A stretch of DNA of 10,775 nucleotides from CAZPLZ01 sp964587525 (GTDB lineage: Bacteria > Oederibacteriota > CAKKQC01): positions 1-10,775 of the forward strand of contig CAZPLZ010000114.1 in the NCBI GenBank assembly GCA_964587525.1, written 5' to 3'. Positions 1-5,549 of this stretch are shown here, one piece after another. A program made the translations under genes and the position numbers. The notes beneath the pieces are model-generated. The model did not search any database. It worked only from the letters and a program-made list of their open reading frames with translations, and had not been told where the DNA came from. Position 1 is the stretch's first letter, and each line of letters starts with the position of its first letter.

Positions 1-258
1 GGGTATGCCGTATACGTTCGCGGTCACTCCTCCCCGGCGGAAGGCACCTATGCCAAAGTGGAAGTGTCTGTGGATGGCGTGAAGGTGGGAGAAGTCGAGC
101 TGCGTGCCTGGTCAGGTCAAGGTTTTTCAGTCGGGATCATCCCCGATCTGAGCTTGGGTGAGCACACCGTCATGGTCAAATTCACCAACGATCTCCAAGC
201 TCTACCCGAGGACCGTAATCTCTTTATCAACGCCGTCGGGTTCGTCAGGGGGGAATAA
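1..258 (+). CDS. C-terminal end of a secreted protein with a CBM60-like carbohydrate-binding module (5' end outside window)
   Basis: The frame is open from base 1 to the TAA at 256-258, giving the last 85 residues of a longer protein. The pattern is a strand-rich stretch (KVEVSVDGVKVGEVEL), then LSLGEHTVMVKFTNDL, then EDRNLFINAVGF near the end. An alternation of a short beta segment, FTND and DRNL is the signature I associate with calcium-dependent xylan-binding modules (CBM60/CBM36 type), where the Asp residues coordinate calcium. From that family knowledge I infer a secreted or surface protein that binds polysaccharide. The catalytic or anchoring part, if any, lies upstream and cannot be seen. 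The codons for EDRNLFINAVG are repeated exactly at 1236-1267, which suggests a second copy of this gene once lay nearby. Confidence is moderate because only the C-terminus is present. Confidence 0.6.
   Translation, partial: GYAVYVRGHSSPAEGTYAKVEVSVDGVKVGEVELRAWSGQGFSVGIIPDLSLGEHTVMVKFTNDLQALPEDRNLFINAVGFVRGE
208..239 (+). repeat. 32-bp direct repeat, copy 1
   Basis: This stretch is identical over 32 bases to 1236-1267, in the same orientation and frame. It encodes EDRNLFINAVG close to the end of the CBM60-like gene. Outside the 32 bases the two copies diverge at once. Confidence 0.9.
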
Positions 259-320
259 CTGGATCACCCCACACGCTGCTGCTTTCTTGAAATGTTCATC
301 GGTCGTGGATGTGTTCGATC

Positions 321-350
321 TTGACATCAAAATAGGGCTTAGCGTATGGT
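321..350 (+). promoter_or_regulatory. Predicted sigma-70 promoter for the barrel gene at 401
   Basis: A perfect -35 hexamer TTGACA (321-326) is followed after 18 bases by TATGGT (345-350), which matches the -10 consensus at 4 of 6 positions. It lies in the 142-base gap after the CBM60-like gene and about 50 bases before the start codon. This is a motif match only. Confidence 0.45.
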
Positions 351-400
351 TTAACGACATCGTTTTTAGTATGAGATAACCGACACAAAGGAGGGTATTG

Positions 401-961
401 ATGAAGGTAAGGCACTTTGAGTATGTAAAGAAGTTTGGACTCGCTTTTGCTGTTGGTTTCTTCCTGCTTTCGGGCGGAGCGTTCCCGCAAGACGCCGAAG
501 CTGACAACGACCGGACGAAACACAAGTTCGGATTATATGGCGGCATACTCGGCGATCCGTTTCCGACAGCGCTCGGTGGGAACGTAGCTTACAATGTTAC
601 CGACTTTACCCGCGTGACGGCGGGGTATGGAAGCTTTTCCGTCACGTCTGTCTCGGATAAGCTTACTGTGACCACTATTGGTATCGGAGCGAAATTTTTC
701 CTTTCGGAAAGAAACCTCACTCCCGTTGTCGGACTGAACTATTCCAATGTTACGTTCAAACTTACTGGCACGCTGGGTACCCTGGAAGTCGCGGGCCTTT
801 CCGCCAGCACCGGTGTGATGTATGTGAATTTTGGAGTGGATTGGCAGGCTGGGAGCGGTTTCAATCTTGGAGCTGGTTATAATCTGTCCCCCCGGTGGTC
901 GGCGCAGTACGGCTGGCGTGTCATTGGATTGCCATACCTCAACTTCGGCTGGTTCATTTAA
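401..961 (+). CDS. Small outer-membrane beta-barrel protein
   Basis: I start the gene at ATG 401 because a strong Shine-Dalgarno AAAGGAGGG (387-395) lies 5-6 bases upstream; the TTG at 398 would sit too close. The 186-residue product begins with basic residues, a hydrophobic core (residues 12-28) and small residues around position 30, which fits a Sec signal peptide. The rest alternates hydrophobic and polar residues in short strands with Gly and aromatic girdle residues (FGLYGGI, VTAGYGSF, IGIGAKFF, YVNFGVDW), ending NFGWFI. That is the layout of small 8-strand OmpA/OmpW-like barrels. No substrate or partner can be inferred. YGSF followed by a [V/I]GxKFF-like strand recurs in the barrel at 5550-6107, so the two may be distant paralogues. 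A promoter precedes it and a terminator follows it, so it is probably monocistronic. Confidence 0.7.
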   Translation: MKVRHFEYVKKFGLAFAVGFFLLSGGAFPQDAEADNDRTKHKFGLYGGILGDPFPTALGGNVAYNVTDFTRVTAGYGSFSVTSVSDKLTVTTIGIGAKFFLSERNLTPVVGLNYSNVTFKLTGTLGTLEVAGLSASTGVMYVNFGVDWQAGSGFNLGAGYNLSPRWSAQYGWRVIGLPYLNFGWFI

Positions 962-985
962 CTGGCTGAGTAGAGTTTTACCGGC

Positions 986-1014
986 GTAAGGCTCTCCCTG
1001 AGGGAGGGCCTTAC
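986..1014. terminator. Bidirectional terminator hairpin between convergent genes
   Basis: The left arm GTAAGGCTCTCCC (986-998) pairs with GGGAGGGCCTTAC (1002-1014) across a 3-base loop, giving 13 pairs with one T-G wobble. It lies between the stop of the barrel gene at 961 and the minus-strand stop at 1017. Only a poor T-run follows, so strength is uncertain. Its 3' arm resembles the terminators at 5473-5510 and 6160-6196. Confidence 0.65.
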
Positions 1015-1016
1015 AC

Positions 1017-1235
1017 TTATCCGCCGAAGTACAAACGAAGTGTGACGCTCACCACCAGGCCGCTGTGGTCAGCGGTGTCCTTGCTGCCGTCGAAATTGAG
1101 CCAGTCCTGTTCGGGATATGAGATGTCACCAAGAGTTCCAGAAGCCTTGACGCGCGTGATCTTTGCAAACCGGTATCCGAACCCTCCGGTGAGTGCGAAA
1201 TATCTACTCAGTGAGTATTCCCCTGAAGCCAAAGA
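1017..1235 (-). pseudogene. 3' fragment of an outer-membrane beta-barrel gene, truncated at its 5' end
   Basis: On the minus strand the stop codon is at 1017-1019. The residues before it read as the C-terminal strands of a barrel: a segment starting SGEYSLSRYFALTGGFGYRF, then FAKITRV, NFDGSKDTADHSG and the terminal strand VSVTLRLYFGG. About 72 residues keep this character. Upstream of base 1235 the minus frame reads only the reverse complement of the tail of a CBM60-like gene (1236-1286), so barrel homology ends abruptly at the 32-bp repeat. The frame stays open to an ATG at 1367, but that extension has no signal peptide and looks accidental. I read this as a decayed remnant left by a rearrangement. 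Alternatively a chimeric 116-residue protein is made, which I consider unlikely. Confidence 0.6.
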
Positions 1236-1267
1236 GAGGACCGTAATCTCTTTATCAACGCCGTCGG
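1236..1267 (+). repeat. 32-bp direct repeat, copy 2
   Basis: This stretch is identical to 208-239. It lies exactly at the junction between the inverted barrel fragment and the CBM60-like tail remnant. Confidence 0.9.
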
Positions 1268-1286
1268 CCTTCTTCGGGAGGATTGA
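1236..1286 (+). pseudogene. Last 16 codons of a second CBM60-like gene
   Basis: In the plus frame starting at 1236 the sequence reads EDRNLFINAVGLLRED and then TGA at 1284-1286. The intact copy reads EDRNLFINAVGFVRGE and TAA. The reading frame, the tail length after the shared block and the stop position all match, so this is the 3' end of a homologous gene and not a chance repeat. The rest of that gene is absent: bases before 1236 belong to an inverted barrel gene. Confidence 0.6.
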
Positions 1287-1325
1287 AGATCTGCTGTTGA
1301 GTGATTGTGCTAGATTGATTTGGTG

Positions 1326-2219
1326 ATGTTTGTGCTGAGAGGCTGTCAGACACAGGGAAGACGCCATTTTCGGGTGAACAGACGGCCGGCGGATGCCAGC
1401 CGAGTCCTCTTCGTGACAGTGTTGGTTGGATTTTTATTATCAGCGTGCGGGTGTGCAACGCTGATGCATCATGGCGGGAAGCAAGAAGTCAGAATTAAGA
1501 GCTCGCCGCCTGGGGCATCTGTGACGGTGGATAATATTCCGCTCCTTGGTAAAAAGACTCCCCTCACGGTGAAACTTTCCAGGAAAAAATCTCATCTCAT
1601 CAAGTTCGAGATGCCTGGTTACGAGCCGTACGTCACCAGAGTTGGCCGTGCGTTTAACTGGTGGGCGGCTTTTGATTTCATTCCCTATTGGGTCTACATC
1701 GCGCTGCCGGTGGACTGGCTGACGGGTGCGATGTACCGTCTGAGACCAGAGGAGATATGGTGGAACGTGTCCGCGGCGGGCCCGGCGTCAGCATCCATAG
1801 CCAGCACCGCCCGGCTGACGATGAAGAATATCGCTGTGGCCAAGCTGGGTGCGTCGGGCGTTTCGGCCAGCGATGCCGCCGTGATTGCCGATATGTTGCG
1901 GGGGGAACTGTTCAACACTGGCAGTTTCAATGTGATTGAAAAGCGGAACATGGAACAGATCCTCGCAGAGCAGGCGTTCCAGCAAACCGGCTGCACGACC
2001 CAGCACTGTGCAATCAAGCTCGGGAAATTGCTCAATGTCCAGGCCATGGTTGTCGGCAGCTTCGGCAAACTGATGGAACGGTATATTGTCAGCATCCGGG
2101 TTGTGGATGTCGAGTCCGGCAAGGTCATGTACGCCGATAAAGCCAAGGGAGAGACGGTGGACCAAATTGATAGGGAGTTGAAAGATATGGCGGTGAGGAT
2201 CGCTCTGCGAGTGTATTAG
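1326..2219 (+). CDS. Lipoprotein with PEGA domain and CsgG/FlgO-like domain
   Basis: From ATG 1326 the product has 297 residues. A hydrophobic stretch (about 27-40) ends in the lipobox LSAC, with Cys41 as the likely lipidated residue. A GTG at 1374 would give a more typical signal peptide with 24 residues before the Cys, so the start is uncertain; neither has a well-placed Shine-Dalgarno. Residues 55-105 fit a PEGA domain (VRIKSSPPGASVTVDN, then a polar beta segment and MPGYEPYV). A hydrophobic, Trp-rich link follows (WWAAFDFIPYWVYIALPVDW). Residues 165-295 resemble the CsgG/FlgO periplasmic fold: NIAVAKLG, ADMLRGELF, FNVIEKRNMEQILAEQ, a Cys pair in TGCTTQHC, then GKLLNVQAMVVGSF and SIRVVDVESGKVMY. 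CsgG-like lipoproteins act at the outer membrane in secretion or envelope assembly. The role here is unknown; neighbouring barrels are possible partners. No curli subunit genes are visible, so it should not be called csgG. Confidence 0.7.
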   Translation: MFVLRGCQTQGRRHFRVNRRPADASRVLFVTVLVGFLLSACGCATLMHHGGKQEVRIKSSPPGASVTVDNIPLLGKKTPLTVKLSRKKSHLIKFEMPGYEPYVTRVGRAFNWWAAFDFIPYWVYIALPVDWLTGAMYRLRPEEIWWNVSAAGPASASIASTARLTMKNIAVAKLGASGVSASDAAVIADMLRGELFNTGSFNVIEKRNMEQILAEQAFQQTGCTTQHCAIKLGKLLNVQAMVVGSFGKLMERYIVSIRVVDVESGKVMYADKAKGETVDQIDRELKDMAVRIALRVY

Positions 2220-2252
2220 TTGCCTTAAGTCAAAGACTGCGTTATTTTACAC

Positions 2253-2267
2253 GAGGAGCACCACTTG
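2253..2267 (+). promoter_or_regulatory. Ribosome binding site that decides a TTG start
   Basis: GAGGAG (2253-2258) lies 6 bases before TTG at 2265-2267. No ATG or GTG gives a complete signal peptide in this frame, so the TTG is the likely start. Confidence 0.6.
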
Positions 2268-3107
2268 CTGGCTATAAAGAATGTCTCGATAGTCATCGGA
2301 ATTATCTGGTTCTTCACCTGTCCTTGCCTGGTTTTTGGACAGTCCTCCTCAAGTTTGGAGAAGCCAAAGTATTATTTCGGTTACTGGTTCGGTGGCTCCG
2401 CCCTGGGTCATACAGACTACGATGCCGACATTAAGGCGGCCCAGGAGCGGGCGGCTTCAGATTTCCCTGGGGCAGTGGCGGGAACCGCCACCTTTAAAGA
2501 AGTTGGCACAACAGGTTTCGCCTATGGCATCGAAGGCGGATATAGTGTCGGGAGCTTCTGGGGTCTCGGAGCGAAGTCTGGATTCCTCTCCTCCAAGATG
2601 AGTTCCGGCACTCTCCACCGCACACGTCCCCTTGGTGATTCACTCGATGAAACCTGGGATGGCTCCGCCTCGCTCAAGCTCCTAGTTGCGGGTGTCTGGG
2701 TCAGGCTCGGGCGTCCCAACGGCTTGAACCTCCGTAGTGGCTTGTTCTTAGGCCCTGCATTTGGTTCGGTGAAGCTGAAGCACACGAAGAAGGAAGTGGT
2801 CTCCTCATCCAGCGAGGATTTTCAGACTGTTGTGAACATGAGTGGAGTCGGGCTTGCTACCGAGTTTAATCTTGAATTGGGTTTTAGCCTAGGGGAATGG
2901 TCCAAACTTCAGTGGGCCATGTGGTATTTCCAACTCTCCCTGCAGGGGTTAAGACCCAAGATGACTTTGGATGATGACGTTGATGTGGATGGGGATGGCG
3001 TGATTGACTATCGCGCCGGTGAGCGCGGGCGGGGGTTCAGCGGACGCCCTCTCAACGGCAATCTCAGTGGGTCTGGCTTTACATTCGGTTTTCGAGCAGT
3101 ATTTTGA
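2265..3107 (+). CDS. Outer-membrane beta-barrel protein with a calcium-loop motif
   Basis: The product has 280 residues from a TTG start supported by GAGGAG 6 bases upstream. Residues 1-26 form a signal peptide (a hydrophobic core, then CLVFGQ). The mature part alternates strands and turns with many Gly and aromatic residues (YYFGYWFGGSALGHT, FAYGIEGGYSVGSFWGLG, FRAVF at the end), and Phe as the last residue is the classical Bam recognition signal. Strands around residues 140-220 include LLVAGVWVRLG and LRSGLFLGPAFGSVKL. Residues 236-248 read DDDVDVDGDGVID, an acidic DxDxDG loop of the kind that binds calcium in EF-hand-like and thrombospondin-3 repeats; it would be expected in an extracellular loop before the last strand. 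It follows the PEGA/CsgG-like lipoprotein by 45 bases on the same strand, so the two may be co-transcribed. I do not recognise a named family. Confidence 0.65.
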   Translation: MLAIKNVSIVIGIIWFFTCPCLVFGQSSSSLEKPKYYFGYWFGGSALGHTDYDADIKAAQERAASDFPGAVAGTATFKEVGTTGFAYGIEGGYSVGSFWGLGAKSGFLSSKMSSGTLHRTRPLGDSLDETWDGSASLKLLVAGVWVRLGRPNGLNLRSGLFLGPAFGSVKLKHTKKEVVSSSSEDFQTVVNMSGVGLATEFNLELGFSLGEWSKLQWAMWYFQLSLQGLRPKMTLDDDVDVDGDGVIDYRAGERGRGFSGRPLNGNLSGSGFTFGFRAVF

Positions 3108-3247
3108 AGGGTGTAGCCCTGATCCTTATAAGACCTGCTGTTCCCACGCCATCGGTGGCGCAGAGTAGTCTATGCCATCGAAGGGAGAGCGTTTGAGTTG
3201 TTGCTGCCAGGATCAGTAGACGAACTGAGAATAGAGGAGTCTGGCCA

Positions 3248-4225
3248 ATGAGATCCTTAATAGGCAGAGGATTTTTGTGCTTCCTGGTGGCAATTTCTTC
3301 AACAGTGGTTTTGGCCGAAACTCCATCACGTGCACCTCGGAAATCTAAGTTGGCTGGCGAGGTGCTCGCCTTTGTCCCAGGGGTGTATGTTCACGGGCTG
3401 GGCCACTTCTATGCGGGAGACTATAAAGGTGCGCTGATTCTTGGAGGGATGGAGCTTGCTGGCATTGGACTTTTTGTGCTGGGAGGGGAAGGAGAAACTA
3501 ATGCTCAGGGGGCGGCTCAACTTGGGGGCGTACTCCTCATTGTAGGCAGCTGGTTGTGGGACGTTGCGTTCACCCCTGAGCGTGTGGAACGCAGGAATGT
3601 ACGGTATGGACACGAACCAAAGAGCCTTGGATGGGAAGTCAGTGAACTAAGCGGGGACTTTGTATTCACCGTGAGGTCTTTCGTATCCACTTTGGTTAGG
3701 TCAAATCCCCCGTCCATGGAGTTGTCTGTTCCTAATCGAACTTTAGGTGTTCGGTTCGGAGGGGGGTTATTAGCTCGAACTGGCGGCCGGGGGAAGTATG
3801 AGGTTCATGCAGGGCTCGAATCCCGATACAGACGAAGTTTATTTGGAATCGGGCTGCAGGTTGATCGATACGAAAATCTGTTACCAGATGCCCCACTCGA
3901 TATTGATGAAGGTGAGGAAACAGAGGTAATAGTGGATGGCGTACTCCATTCTGCAAAACTCCTTACTCGTATATCTCGAACATATATGACAGTTGGCTAT
4001 ACACTTTTCCGCTATCAAGATATGTTAGTTATTCCAAAGCTCGGGTTAGCTGTAGGCGGAAATGTTCTCAATATAACATCACTTGATGGCGTTGGGAGTC
4101 TAGAATTTCGTTGGCCGATGTTCAGTGTTTATTCCACTGTCAAATCTTTAGCACCCTTTGCTTTTGGTGGACCCCGATGGACATTATACACTTTTGGAAC
4201 AGCGTTTCACTTTAATTTTTATTGA
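3248..4225 (+). CDS. Envelope protein with two membrane helices and a C-terminal beta-barrel-like region
   Basis: ATG 3248 has AGAGGAG about 8 bases upstream. The 325-residue product has a signal peptide (residues 1-23, ending VVLA). Residues 36-115 hold a compact module: VPGVYVHGLGHFYAGDYKG, a hydrophobic segment at 61-80, a Gly-rich turn, a second hydrophobic segment at 93-108, then DVAFTPERVERRN. This resembles the GxGxFYxG plus two-helix unit seen in DUF5683/TM2-like proteins. Residues 160-325 look like beta strands (TLGVRFGGGLLART, YRRSLFGIGLQVDRY, MTVGYTLFRYQD), ending FGTAFHFNFY. A helix pair fused to a barrel is unusual; the hydrophobic part might instead sit in the periplasm as an oligomerising segment. 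The second half is markedly AT-rich (about 38% G+C at 3961-4080), unlike its neighbours, which suggests a separate origin. Function is unknown. Confidence 0.6.
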   Translation: MRSLIGRGFLCFLVAISSTVVLAETPSRAPRKSKLAGEVLAFVPGVYVHGLGHFYAGDYKGALILGGMELAGIGLFVLGGEGETNAQGAAQLGGVLLIVGSWLWDVAFTPERVERRNVRYGHEPKSLGWEVSELSGDFVFTVRSFVSTLVRSNPPSMELSVPNRTLGVRFGGGLLARTGGRGKYEVHAGLESRYRRSLFGIGLQVDRYENLLPDAPLDIDEGEETEVIVDGVLHSAKLLTRISRTYMTVGYTLFRYQDMLVIPKLGLAVGGNVLNITSLDGVGSLEFRWPMFSVYSTVKSLAPFAFGGPRWTLYTFGTAFHFNFY

Positions 4226-4232
4226 GGGTACC

Positions 4233-4307
4233 ATGATTTCATTTATCGTCGAATCTGATCTTAATTTAGCTTTGATTGACCCGGAAACCCAGGATGCTGC
4301 CCAATGA
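4233..4307 (+). CDS. Candidate 24-residue small ORF coupled to the downstream lipoprotein gene
   Basis: ATG 4233 opens a frame of 24 codons and a TGA at 4305-4307. GAGGG (4224-4228) lies 4 bases upstream, overlapping the stop of the preceding gene. The stop overlaps the ATG at 4304 as ATGA, the arrangement typical of translational coupling. The peptide is acidic (MISFIVESDLNLALIDPETQ and four more residues) and has no signal peptide. It could be a leader that sets translation of the lipoprotein gene, the relic of a longer gene, or chance. No homologue comes to mind. Confidence 0.3.
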   Translation: MISFIVESDLNLALIDPETQDAAQ

Positions 4308-5053
4308 GAAACAGATGTAGATGTGTCAGCTTCAGGGTACTGATGAGCCTTCCACAGCGCGCCGCCGTGTGCCCCCTTCTGCTCGTGTTGTACCTGGCGG
4401 TGGTTGCTGCGGGTTGCGGGGATCAGGAGAAGGTGTCGGGCCAGGCGACGGTGAAACAGGAAACCGAACATGACCCGGCCGCTGCAGGCAAGCGTTCCGC
4501 AGAAGAAAAACTCCCCGAAATGGTGTTCCGGGCGGTCCCGGAAAACGATCCTTTGCTTGGCGAGCGTTTCCGCCATCAAGCCGGCAAATTCTCCATTCGT
4601 CCGCCGGCGTCATGGATAAAGATCGACATCAAGCCTTCGAGTCACCAAGATGCTGCGCAGTTGCTGCACCGCGTGATGTTCCGGGATCCCCAGGAAGGGG
4701 ATATGCTAGACATCAGCCTCATTCAGGGGGGGCCGGCGACGCTCGATGTGGCGAACCTGATGAGTTTAAGGAAATCTCTGGCGGACGATTTCAAGAGAAA
4801 CCAGACGATCAAGATGGTTGGTACCGACCTGTTTCGTTACCGGGGGTTCTCGGTTATTCAGTTCATGATGCAGCAGGAGGGGCGGGTGCTGCTCCATCTG
4901 ATGGTTTTCAAACGGCCGGGGTTGTTTCTCCAGATTGTCTTCCTCATTGCAAGAGAACGGTATCATGTGTCCGCCCGGGCCGTGGAGGCCACCATTGCCT
5001 CTCTGAGTTGGGACCCCGGTGGTGAGCAGGGTCCAGCGCAAGCCGGTCCTTGA
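4304..5053 (+). CDS. Lipoprotein with a PsbP/DUF1795-like domain
   Basis: The longest supported frame starts at ATG 4304, overlapping the small ORF before it. An in-frame ATG at 4343 with AGGG 5 bases upstream gives a tidier signal peptide (24 residues before the Cys), so either start is possible. The hydrophobic segment PLLLVLYLAVVAAGC ends in an imperfect lipobox, with Cys38 from the first start. After a polar, charged linker (residues 40-85) comes a domain of about 145 residues beginning KFSIRPPASWIKI, continuing with DMLDISLIQGG, FRYRGFSVIQFMMQ and LHLMVFKRPGLFLQIVFLIA, and ending in an amphipathic helix. A strand with PxxW followed by alternating strands is the layout of PsbP/DUF1795 (DcrB-like) proteins. 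Such proteins are periplasmic or membrane-anchored and of mostly unknown role. The last 12 residues are low complexity. The stop codon overlaps the promoter of the next gene. Confidence 0.6.
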   Translation: MRNRCRCVSFRVLMSLPQRAAVCPLLLVLYLAVVAAGCGDQEKVSGQATVKQETEHDPAAAGKRSAEEKLPEMVFRAVPENDPLLGERFRHQAGKFSIRPPASWIKIDIKPSSHQDAAQLLHRVMFRDPQEGDMLDISLIQGGPATLDVANLMSLRKSLADDFKRNQTIKMVGTDLFRYRGFSVIQFMMQQEGRVLLHLMVFKRPGLFLQIVFLIARERYHVSARAVEATIASLSWDPGGEQGPAQAGP

Positions 5054-5079
5054 CAATTGTAGTTGGGTTTCAGGATAAT
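5050..5079 (+). promoter_or_regulatory. Predicted sigma-70 promoter for the Bor-like lipoprotein gene
   Basis: A perfect TTGACA (5050-5055) overlaps the stop codon of the upstream gene. After 18 bases comes GATAAT (5074-5079), matching the -10 consensus at 5 of 6 positions. It lies about 70 bases before the start at 5152. It is the best promoter match I found in the window and may also feed the barrel gene at 5550. Confidence 0.6.
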
Positions 5080-5137
5080 CCCAAGGTTGATTGTTTGTGG
5101 TTTCGATTTCTGAGACAGCTTGCAAACTGAACACAAT

Positions 5138-5154
5138 GGAGGATGAGTTGTATG
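5138..5154 (+). promoter_or_regulatory. Ribosome binding site that selects ATG 5152 over ATG 5143
   Basis: GGAGG (5138-5142) directly touches the ATG at 5143, leaving no spacer, but lies 9 bases before the ATG at 5152. The second ATG is therefore the start, and it yields a standard MKK lipoprotein signal. Confidence 0.65.
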
Positions 5155-5448
5155 AAAAAGACAGTAACGCTCACCTTATGCGCACTGATGCTGTCCGTGT
5201 CCCTCTCCGGGTGCTTTACGACGAAGCATTCTATTGGAAGCGGTGGATCAGGCCAGACGAGTGAGAGCAAGATGCAGTGGTACGCTCTCTGGGGGTTGGT
5301 CCCCATCAATCAAGTTGATGGGGGAGCGATGGCCTCAGGAGCTACGGATTACACGATTAAAACCCAGATCAGTCTCCTTAACTACCTGTTCAGTGTGGTC
5401 ACAGGTTTTGTGACTGTTTACAGCCAGACGGTGACCGTGACAAAGTAA
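5152..5448 (+). CDS. Small Bor-like outer-membrane lipoprotein
   Basis: The product has 98 residues. Residues 1-20 form a signal peptide (MKKTVTLTLCALMLSVSLSG) with lipobox LSGC, so Cys21 should be lipidated; the residues after it are FTT, with no Asp at +2, which favours sorting to the outer membrane. The mature part reads QWYALWGLVPIN, then a GGAMASGA segment, TIKTQISLLNYLFSVVTGFV and a final strand VYSQTVTVTK. A WxLWGLV strand, a central variable stretch, a hydrophobic turn with TG and a closing V-rich strand match the layout of the Bor family (lambda Bor, about 97 residues). Bor is linked to serum resistance in E. coli, but bacterial chromosomal relatives have unknown roles. It has its own strong promoter match (5050-5079) and a terminator after it (5473-5510), followed closely by a barrel gene. 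Confidence 0.65.
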   Translation: MKKTVTLTLCALMLSVSLSGCFTTKHSIGSGGSGQTSESKMQWYALWGLVPINQVDGGAMASGATDYTIKTQISLLNYLFSVVTGFVTVYSQTVTVTK

Positions 5449-5472
5449 GTTCACGGCGTTTCTCACAACAGG

Positions 5473-5510
5473 CGTGGGGCTCTTCGTGGAGAAGGGCCTC
5501 CACGTTTTTT
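5473..5510 (+). terminator. Rho-independent terminator after the Bor-like gene
   Basis: CGTGGGGCTCTTC (5473-5485) pairs with GAAGGGCCTCCACG (5491-5504) across a short loop, with one bulged base and one wobble, followed by six T (5505-5510). The next Shine-Dalgarno begins only 28 bases later, so this hairpin may act as a partial terminator between two genes of one transcript. Confidence 0.75.
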
Positions 5511-5549
5511 AAGCGGGCTTCGTGACTTGCGTACCTTAAGGAGGATTTG

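Noticed and set aside
202..546. Minus-strand open frame across the end of the CBM60-like gene and the start of the barrel gene
   Set aside because: It has no signal, domain or binding site and is the antisense shadow of two better supported genes.
1017..1367. Whole minus-strand frame as an intact 116-residue protein
   Set aside because: Only the part up to 1235 looks like a barrel; the N-terminal third is the antisense of the CBM60-like tail and of the bases before the lipoprotein gene, with no signal peptide.
3148..3161. Short hairpin CGCCA-TCGG-TGGCG in the gap before 3248
   Set aside because: The stem is only 5 pairs with no T-run; too weak to call a terminator or regulatory RNA.
5143..5151. 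ATG 5143 as start of the Bor-like gene
   Set aside because: GGAGG touches it directly, whereas ATG 5152 has a 9-base spacer and gives a standard lipoprotein signal.
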